42,566 nt of DNA from Chloroflexota bacterium (GTDB lineage Bacteria; Chloroflexota; Anaerolineae; Anaerolineales; Villigracilaceae), in NCBI GenBank assembly GCA_016191955.1, contig JACPVC010000338.1, positions 1 through 42,566 on the forward strand, written 5' to 3'. This document shows, piece by piece, positions 26,322-32,529 of this stretch. Below the pieces are notes generated by a model. It saw nothing but the letters and a program-made list of their open reading frames with translations. It ran no database searches and was not told the DNA's origin. Both the position numbers and the translations under genes were made by a program. Positions within the stretch are counted from its first letter, which is position 1. The number at the start of each line of letters is the position of its first letter.

Positions 26322-28836
26322 ATGGCAGAGAGAGAATCTACGCAGGCGTATATTTCATATTCACGAAGGGATAGTGAATTTGTCCAGAGACTCGCAGAAA
26401 GGCTAAAAAGCGCTGGCGTCGAAATCTGGCTTGATGCAGAACAGATATCACCAGGTGCCGAGTGGACAAAGGAGATCGAACAAGGTATTCAAAATTCGGA
26501 TGCCTATATTTTCGTCCTTAGCCCTGATTCTTTAAAGTCGGAGCTTCTGTTTCGGGAACTGAAATTAGCAGTATCGAACGGCAAAAGAATGATTCCGATC
26601 GTCATACGGGATGTTGAGGCAAAAGAGGTCCCGATTGAACTTGCCAGATTGAATTGGATCTTCATGAGGTCACAGGATGAATTTGAATCAGGGATTTCAA
26701 TAGTGCTCGATGTGATCCGCACTGACCTTGAATGGATACAAGAACATACCCGTTTGCAGCGCCTTGCCTTGGACTGGGAAAAGAACAATAAAGACTCCAG
26801 CTACCTCCTACACGGACAAAACTCTCAAGATGCTATGAGGATTGTGACGGAAAACAGCAGCAAGGAACCAAGTCTCACCGCGCTCCAACAAGAGTTCTTA
26901 CTCGCAAGCCAGGAGGCAAGAGGGTTGCTTGACCGGTTAGAGTTCCGCAATGCCAGCCAGACCTCCAAAGCACAAGCGAATGCTGTACCACTTGAAAAGA
27001 AAGCCGAAACTCAAGACGCCGGGCAAATACAGCCCATCGAAGTTGGCAAACTCTTCAGCGTCAGCACCGACCAAGCCAGCGGTGTCGATCAACTGAATTA
27101 TTCCCGCTTTGTCGATGCCTTCGTTACCCTCATCAAAAACCCAGAAGCGAAGACACCTATCACGATTGGAATTTATGGGCAATGGGGTTCGGGCAAATCC
27201 TTTTTGATGAAGAAGATCAAAGAGGCATTGAAAAGCGAATCTGGTTCAACGTTATCCCGGTTTGGAAGATGGCTGGCATCGATCCGTCAAAGCTTTGCCC
27301 CGAAAACGGCAGAGCAAGTAGACACAGTCGTCATCGAATTCAATGCCTGGGTCTATTCAGGGAGTGAACATCTTTGGGCAAGCCTCGTCACCCACCTGTA
27401 TCGCGAAGTTGAAAAATACATCGGCATCCGAACGCATGTCTATCGTCTCTCGAAAGCCGTACAAAGACTATTTCCAAAAGCACTTGGCGTCTTTTTGTTT
27501 TATGCCATTCCAGGTCTGATCATCAGTTTGCTAACGGACTTCTCAAATATCCAAGCTGCATGGGAGTCAATGAGCACAGCCGGGCAAGCAGCCAGCGTGT
27601 CCGTCGTTGGCGGGTCATTGCTGGCGACCCTGCCGATCTTATGGTCTGCCTTGCGTGAATTTGGTGATACTGTATTTATGACCCAAGCCGCAAACTTGCA
27701 AAAACTTGCCTCCAAGCCAGATTTCCGCGACCAGATCGGCATCATGGCAGATATCAAAGCGGAGATCGGTTTCATCAGTCAGCTGCTGGAAAGTCGCAAT
27801 AAGAATCGTCAAACCCGTGTGGTGCTTTTTATCGATGACCTCGACCGCTGTGAACATCGCAAAGCCGTTGAAGTATTGCAAGCCGTCATGCTCCTGCTCG
27901 CTGACCGCGATGGCTCGCCTTTCGTTGTCTTCCTCGCCTTTCGTTGTCTTCCTCGGCATCGATGCGCGCGTCATCGTGCGAGCGATAGAAGAAAATTACG
28001 GCAGCGTGCTGGTCAAGGCGGGCATCAACGGCTATGAATATCTCGACAAGATCGTGCAAATGCCATTTGTCATTCCCTTTGCCAACCGCCGGGATATTGG
28101 CAACTATATCGACTCGTTGATATGGAGCAAGGAAGAGAAAGAACAGGTTGAAGCCAAGTTTGCCCTAAAAGAAGAACAGGATTTGGATTCAGACGAGCCC
28201 ATTCGAGAGGTGAAGAAAGAAGAGTCGCCTGCTGAACAAAGAAAATCCGCCTCAACACCAACGGAGAAGCCTGTTTCTCAAGCCCGAACCGAATCGGTGC
28301 CGGTCACGTTCACCAAACCCGAACGCGAAGCCTTGAAACGTTGTGTGGACGACATCATCGAAAACCCGCGCAAGATCAAGAGGATTGTGAACATCTATCG
28401 CTTCGTCCGTCTCCTGTTCCCGCCCAACTTTCAGGAGCACGAGAAGATCATCCGTTGGATCCTGCTTACCGAGCAATGGCCGCTCCACACTGCATGGATC
28501 CTTGAAGAAGTTGAAAATGATTATGAACGAAAAGGCCAACTCAGCAATAACCAGAACGCAACCATTCTGGATGTCTATCGCCAGATCAAAAAAGACCTCT
28601 ATTCCGACGTCATGGATGATCTAATGACCATCGACGCGGACCCGGTCGCATTTAGTCAATTCATTCGCAAACGGCCCACCTTCACCGTGCAGGAAATCTA
28701 CTATCTTCTTTACCCACTGACGTTCAACTTAAACCCGGCTGTCCGGTCGGAGATCAGTAAATACAAAGCCAGAATGGCAGAGAATTACATTGAAACCCAG
28801 GAGCAACAACAAGCAACGATAGAAAACGCCGCTTGA
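26322..28836 (+). pseudogene. TIR-KAP P-loop NTPase, frame broken by a 19-bp tandem duplication
   Basis: The N-terminal TIR domain spans about 1-140: AYISYSRRDSEFVQRL, then FVLSPDSLKSELLFRELKLA with Glu79 as the likely catalytic NADase glutamate. A linker WIQEHTRLQRLALDWEKN follows. The KAP NTPase has Walker A GQWGSGKS at 286-293, two membrane helices (about 387-408 and 423-445) inserted in the P-loop core as in KAP proteins, and Walker B VVLFIDDLDRC (Asp505-Asp508). At 27915-27952 a 19-base tandem duplication shifts the frame: the first frame then runs to a stop at 28037, while the true sequence continues in the next frame to 28836 (GIDARVIVRAIEENYG ... NPRKIKRIVNIYRFVR). With one copy removed, 831 residues are continuous. 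KAP members include the phage-exclusion protein PifA. AGAGAGG precedes the ATG. Confidence 0.85.
27915..27952 (+). repeat. Perfect 19-bp tandem duplication inside the TIR-KAP gene
   Basis: The unit TCGCCTTTCGTTGTCTTCC occurs at 27915-27933 and again at 27934-27952 without a mismatch. As 19 is not a multiple of three, it shifts the reading frame. Deleting one copy gives DGSPFVVFLGIDAR in frame. Confidence 0.95.
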
Positions 28837-28908
28837 ACAGGCTCGCAAAACATACGAACACTATGAGCGCGGCGAGTAATTGGAAAGATCGTGTTGAAGG
28901 TCAAGTAG
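28829..28908 (+). pseudogene. 3' remnant of a zinc-type alcohol dehydrogenase gene (copy B)
   Basis: The same C-terminal segment as copy A, PLEQARKTYEHYERGE, then a TAA in place of CAA, then a one-base deletion, after which FGKIVLKVK and TAG (28906-28908) are restored. About 61 of 81 aligned bases match copy A. It begins inside the last codons of the TIR-KAP gene, whose TGA (28834-28836) is formed by remnant sequence. Confidence 0.75.
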
Positions 28909-28918
28909 CTAACGGTGA

Positions 28919-28924
28919 TATAAT
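28919..28924 (+). promoter_or_regulatory. Candidate -10 element upstream of carD
   Basis: TATAAT at 28919-28924 has TTGAAG at 28894-28899 as a poor -35 (19-base spacing). If real, the transcript would pass through the hairpin at 28954-28984 before reaching carD. Confidence 0.3.
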
Positions 28925-28953
28925 TGCTTTTACATAACAGATTGACCGTGTCC

Positions 28954-28994
28954 AAGCGCCAGTCCTTTTGTCGGGCTGGCGCTTTTCTTTTTTT
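28954..28994 (+). terminator. Intrinsic terminator upstream of carD
   Basis: AAGCGCCAG (28954-28962) pairs with CTGGCGCTT (28976-28984), extended by TCC/GGG to 12 pairs, with a 7-base loop and a tail TTCTTTTTTT. It ends transcripts from the TIR-KAP side, or acts as an attenuator in the carD leader if the -10 at 28919 is used. Confidence 0.88.
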
Positions 28995-29017
28995 CATAAC
29001 GCCACAAGGAGGCTTTT

Positions 29018-29503
29018 ATGGAGTTTCAATCAGGCGATTGGGTCGTCCATTGTACGCATGGATTGGGGCAGATAAAAGCCGTGGAAGAGCGAACGTTTGG
29101 GGAGGCAAGCGTGTTGTACTATCTGGTGCAGATCGCGGAGTTAAGCATTTGGGTACCGGTGGATGAAAATTTAAACAAACGATTACGCAAACCGGTCGAT
29201 GAAGCAGGCTTTCAAACATTGTTCTCCATATTATCAAGCAGCCCCGAAGCCCTGCCCACAGACCGACGCATGCGAAATCAATACCTGTCAGACATGCTCA
29301 AAGAAGGCAGTCCTGAATCGATCTGCCGGGTCATCCGCGACTTAACGGCGCACCGCAAACACCGCACCTGGAACGAATACGACGGCGAATTGATAAGGCG
29401 TATCAAGAAAATTTTCATCAGCGAGTGGAGCTTCATCTTCTCGGTCAACCCGCACGATGCAGAAGCCGAGCTACAGAAACTTTTAACCCAAAATGCCATA
29501 TAA
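29018..29503 (+). CDS. CarD-family transcriptional regulator
   Basis: A 161-residue protein. The N-terminal CarD/CdnL/TRCF Tudor-like domain (MEFQSGDWVVHCTHGLGQIKAVEERTFGEASVLYYLVQI ... WVPVDENLNKRLRKPVD) binds the RNA polymerase beta subunit and stabilises open complexes. The C-terminal helical part (LSDMLKEGSPESICRVIRDL and following) would contact promoter DNA. ACAAGGAGG lies 6-7 bases before the ATG. It may serve a specific subset of promoters, since Chloroflexota can have several CarD paralogues. Confidence 0.85.
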   Translation: MEFQSGDWVVHCTHGLGQIKAVEERTFGEASVLYYLVQIAELSIWVPVDENLNKRLRKPVDEAGFQTLFSILSSSPEALPTDRRMRNQYLSDMLKEGSPESICRVIRDLTAHRKHRTWNEYDGELIRRIKKIFISEWSFIFSVNPHDAEAELQKLLTQNAI

Positions 29504-29513
29504 GGAAAAGATC

Positions 29514-29744
29514 ATGCAATCTGAAGAAAAGACCATCCTCCTACGTGTGGTGGAAAATTTCGCCCTCACCGGTAACGCCACAGATGAACAGGTCACTGTG
29601 ACTTGCCTGCCCAATGGAAAATCCAGCACCGTCGAAAACGACCGTTCGGTGATGCTGAAAGAATATAAGGTCAACGAAAAGTTGATCTGGGCGGGCTATA
29701 GCAGCCGCAGTAACACTGTCTATCTAAGCCTGATGAGCGGGTAA
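29514..29744 (+). CDS. Small hypothetical protein after CarD
   Basis: A 76-residue protein with a beta-rich pattern (TILLRVVENFALT ... EQVTVTCLPNGKSSTVENDRSVMLKEYKV). ATG at 29514 with AAGGA at 29502-29506 is preferred to an upstream ATG overlapping carD. No family was recognised. It is 10 bases downstream of carD and so probably cotranscribed, and it ends 2 bases from the convergent ABC-F gene. Confidence 0.65.
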   Translation: MQSEEKTILLRVVENFALTGNATDEQVTVTCLPNGKSSTVENDRSVMLKEYKVNEKLIWAGYSSRSNTVYLSLMSG

Positions 29745-29746
29745 GG

Positions 29747-31588
29747 CTAAGCCTCTAACTCGCCCCAGCGTTCATACGCCTGGGATAATTCTTTGTGGAT
29801 TTCTTCCAGGCGCTCGACGGCTTGGGTAATAACCGCGCTCTCCTGTTGATAAAAGGAGGGCGCTTCCATCTTAAGGGTGAGCTGCTTCTGTTCTTCTTCA
29901 AGCTTTTCTATCCGTTTGGGCAGTTCTTCGAGTTCACGTTTCTCGTTGTAACTCAACTTGCGGACGGCGGGTTTACCGTCAGCTTTGGATTCTGTTTGGG
30001 TTGTGGACACAGGCTTAGGCGTAATTTTTGAAGCGGGGGTTACATCCAATTGTTTTTGCCAATCTTCGTATCCACCAATAAATTCTTTCACATCGCCAGA
30101 GCCATCCAAAATCAAAGTGCTGGTGACGATATTGTTGAGAAAGGCGCGGTCGTGGCTGACGAGCAGGAGTGTGCCTTCGTAATCGAGCAGCAGGTCTTCA
30201 AGAATTTCGAGCGTTTCGATGTCGAGGTCGTTGGTGGGCTCATCGAGGATGAGCAGGTTGGCAGGCATGGCGAAGAGACGCGCGAGCAGAAGGCGGTTGC
30301 GCTCGCCGCCCGAAAGCGCCGTGATCGGCGCGCGGACACGGTCGCGAGTGAAAAGGAAATCTTCGAGATAGCCCATCAGGTTGCGCGCGCGCCCGTTGAT
30401 GTTGACGGTATCGCGTCCCTGCCCGACATTATCGAGCACGGATTTGGATTCGTCGAGCTGCGTGCGGAGTTGATCGAAATACACGATGTCGAGATTCGTG
30501 CCGTGACGCACTTCGCCAGTTTGAGGTTGAAGCTGCCCCATGAGCAATTTGAGCAGCGTGGTCTTGCCCGAACCGTTCGCGCCAACGATACCGATCTTGT
30601 CGCCGCGTTGAATGGTGGTGGTGAAGTTGCGGATGACAGCCTTGCTTCCGCCATCCTCGCCGCCGGGGACGGCGGCTTGAGCTATGGCAAGATAGGAATA
30701 ACTGACATTCTCCGCTTCGATAACCAACCTGCCCGAACGCTTTTCGGTTTGGATTTGCATCTTCACTTTGCCAAGTAATTCGCGCCGTTCTGAACGCTGT
30801 TTGCGTAACTTTTTCAAAGCAAGGACGCGTCCCTCATTGCGGGTACGGCGCGCCTCGATCCCTTTGCGAATCCATTGTTCTTCCTGTGCAAGTTTTTTAT
30901 CGAAGAGAGCGTTCGATGTTTGCTCCGCGTCGAGCATGGCTTCCTTGCGTTCAAGGAAGGTCGGGTAATCACATGCCCAATCGTAGACACTACCCCGGTC
31001 AAGTTCGATGATGCGGGTGGTGAGTTTCTGCAAAAAGACGCGGTCATGCGTGACGAAGACGAGAGTCCCGCCCCAGCGTTTGAGGAAATCTTCGAGCCAG
31101 TCAATGGCTTGGATGTCGAGATGGTTGGTCGGCTCGTCGAGCAGCAAAAGGTCTGGGTTGCAGACCAAGCCGCGGGCAAGAATGACGCGGCGTTTCATCC
31201 CTGCTGAAAGAGTTTCAAAGCGAGCGTCGCCGTCGAGTTCCATTAATGAGATGGTCTTCTGCACTTGATTGTCGCGCTTCCAGTGATGTTCGTCGTCGGC
31301 AAAATCGGAATCGATCAAGCCAGAGGCGATGATGTCCTCGATACGTCCTTCCAAATCCTGCGGCACCTCCTGCGGAAGATATGCCGTGCGGACGTTCTGC
31401 TGGCGGGCAATCGTCCCATCGTGCGGTAAAACATCGCCATTGAGCATCTTCAACAGCGTGGACTTGCCCATGCCGTTGCGCCCCAACAAACCGACACGTT
31501 CGCCGCGTTCGATCTGAAAACTAACCTCGTCCAATAAAGGATGCCCGCCAAAGCCGATACGGACTTCCTGAAAACTGATCAATGCCAT
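29747..31588 (-). CDS. ABC-F family ATPase, Uup-like
   Basis: A 613-residue soluble protein with two ATP-binding cassettes and no membrane segments. Cassette 1 has Walker A GRNGMGKST, signature LSAGMKRR and Walker B LLLLDEPTNHLD. Cassette 2 has GANGSGKTT, LSGGERNR and LLILDEPTNDLD. A charged linker separates them, and a C-terminal coiled coil (KRELEELPKRIEKLEEEQKQL) after IGGYEDWQKQ is typical of Uup, which acts on ribosomes or DNA junctions. Antibiotic-resistance ABC-F members are less likely because of this C-terminal domain. Confidence 0.87.
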   Translation of the reverse strand: MALISFQEVRIGFGGHPLLDEVSFQIERGERVGLLGRNGMGKSTLLKMLNGDVLPHDGTIARQQNVRTAYLPQEVPQDLEGRIEDIIASGLIDSDFADDEHHWKRDNQVQKTISLMELDGDARFETLSAGMKRRVILARGLVCNPDLLLLDEPTNHLDIQAIDWLEDFLKRWGGTLVFVTHDRVFLQKLTTRIIELDRGSVYDWACDYPTFLERKEAMLDAEQTSNALFDKKLAQEEQWIRKGIEARRTRNEGRVLALKKLRKQRSERRELLGKVKMQIQTEKRSGRLVIEAENVSYSYLAIAQAAVPGGEDGGSKAVIRNFTTTIQRGDKIGIVGANGSGKTTLLKLLMGQLQPQTGEVRHGTNLDIVYFDQLRTQLDESKSVLDNVGQGRDTVNINGRARNLMGYLEDFLFTRDRVRAPITALSGGERNRLLLARLFAMPANLLILDEPTNDLDIETLEILEDLLLDYEGTLLLVSHDRAFLNNIVTSTLILDGSGDVKEFIGGYEDWQKQLDVTPASKITPKPVSTTQTESKADGKPAVRKLSYNEKRELEELPKRIEKLEEEQKQLTLKMEAPSFYQQESAVITQAVERLEEIHKELSQAYERWGELEA

Positions 31589-31608
31589 AAAAAAATAATC
31601 CTTTAGGT

Positions 31609-31688
31609 TGTCACCCTGAGCAATAGCGAAGGGTCTCTACGCTTATCATAAGAGACTCTCACCGCACTGCGGTGCAGGCAGAGTGACA
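31609..31688. repeat. Dispersed palindromic repeat of the TGTCACCCTGAG type
   Basis: TGTCACCCTG at one end pairs imperfectly with CAGGCAGAGTGACA at the other. Inside, AGGGTCTCT pairs with AGAGACTCT, and CCGCACTGCGG forms a small third hairpin. The wording TCACCCTGAGC...GAAGGGTCTC is a familiar dispersed repeat in Anaerolineae-like genomes. It fills most of the gap between the ABC-F and phosphatase genes. Confidence 0.7.
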
Positions 31689-31742
31689 TGGTCTTTTATA
31701 TGAGCGCGAATTGTAGCCGATTAAAGAGCAGTTCGCTAACGA

Positions 31743-31748
31743 TATAAT
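31743..31748 (+). promoter_or_regulatory. Candidate -10 element of the histidine phosphatase gene
   Basis: TATAAT lies 44 bases before ATG 31793; only TTAAAG at 31721 is a possible -35. GGAG near 31773 is a distant ribosome-binding site. Confidence 0.35.
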
Positions 31749-31792
31749 CCAGCAGTAAACACATGAAAGTGGTTGGAGTACCTAAATAGAAC

Positions 31793-32422
31793 ATGAAAAC
31801 AATTTGGTATATTCGACATGGGGAAAGTATGGCAAATGCAGGCTTTACGACAAGCTCGCCAGCAGAAATTCCATTAACTGATAAAGGGCATATTGAAGCA
31901 CAGAAAGCAAGTTCTTTATTTATCCACGCCCCCGGATTGATCGTGACGTCCCCTTATTTGCGAGCAAGGCAAACATCTGGTTATACGGCAAATAAGTTCC
32001 CGTCGATTCCATTTGAAGAATGGAGGGTGGAAGAATTTACGTACCTCTCACCTGAACGATGTAAGAACACAACAACTCACGAGCGCAGACCAGTGGTCAT
32101 AAAATACTGGGAGGATGCAAATCCAGATTATATGCATGGTGAGGACGCAGAGTCTTTCCGACACTTTATGACAAGAGTTCAAGATATGCAAAATCGCTTA
32201 CAGAGTAGCGAGGAGAAATTTATCGCAGTCTTCAGTCATGGCTTTGTTATCAAGGCAGCGTTATGGGCAAATCTACAACAAAGTTTTGAAGCAACATCCG
32301 ATTTCATGAGCGGGTACAGGAAGTTCGATCAATCTTTTGATTTTCCCAACTGCGGAATCGTCGAAGGAAGATTTATCGATAATCATTGGTATTTCGGCGG
32401 GATCATCAAAAATCCCCTTTGA
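31793..32422 (+). CDS. Histidine phosphatase (phosphoglycerate mutase-like) family protein
   Basis: A 209-residue protein. The catalytic His9 lies in YIRHGES. Supporting residues include Arg in SPYLRARQT and the second active-site His in VFSHGF. The fold is that of small broad-specificity phosphatases; the substrate is unknown. The base composition is AT-richer than the flanking genes, which suggests more recent arrival. It stands alone between a repeat and the promoter of the redox operon. Confidence 0.82.
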   Translation: MKTIWYIRHGESMANAGFTTSSPAEIPLTDKGHIEAQKASSLFIHAPGLIVTSPYLRARQTSGYTANKFPSIPFEEWRVEEFTYLSPERCKNTTTHERRPVVIKYWEDANPDYMHGEDAESFRHFMTRVQDMQNRLQSSEEKFIAVFSHGFVIKAALWANLQQSFEATSDFMSGYRKFDQSFDFPNCGIVEGRFIDNHWYFGGIIKNPL

Positions 32423-32489
32423 AATATTGCCTATCATCCATTCTTTGTGACAAATATCCCCAACTTATTTATTCCTTTTCAGACAAACA

Positions 32490-32518
32490 TTGACTTAATC
32501 AACCCCAGACAATAGAAT
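32490..32518 (+). promoter_or_regulatory. Sigma-70-type promoter of the redox operon
   Basis: TTGACT (32490-32495), 17 bases, then TAGAAT (32513-32518): five of six consensus bases in each box at optimal spacing. The start codon at 32530 is only 11 bases after the -10, so the leader would be about five bases and the first gene essentially leaderless. No Shine-Dalgarno sequence is present. Confidence 0.72.
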
Positions 32519-32529
32519 CTCTCAGCATA

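Noticed and set aside
27706..28836. Independent second gene in the shifted frame of the TIR-KAP locus
   Set aside because: The part before 27953 is a shadow of the first frame; the real sequence continues the KAP domain after the 19-bp duplication, so it is one broken gene.
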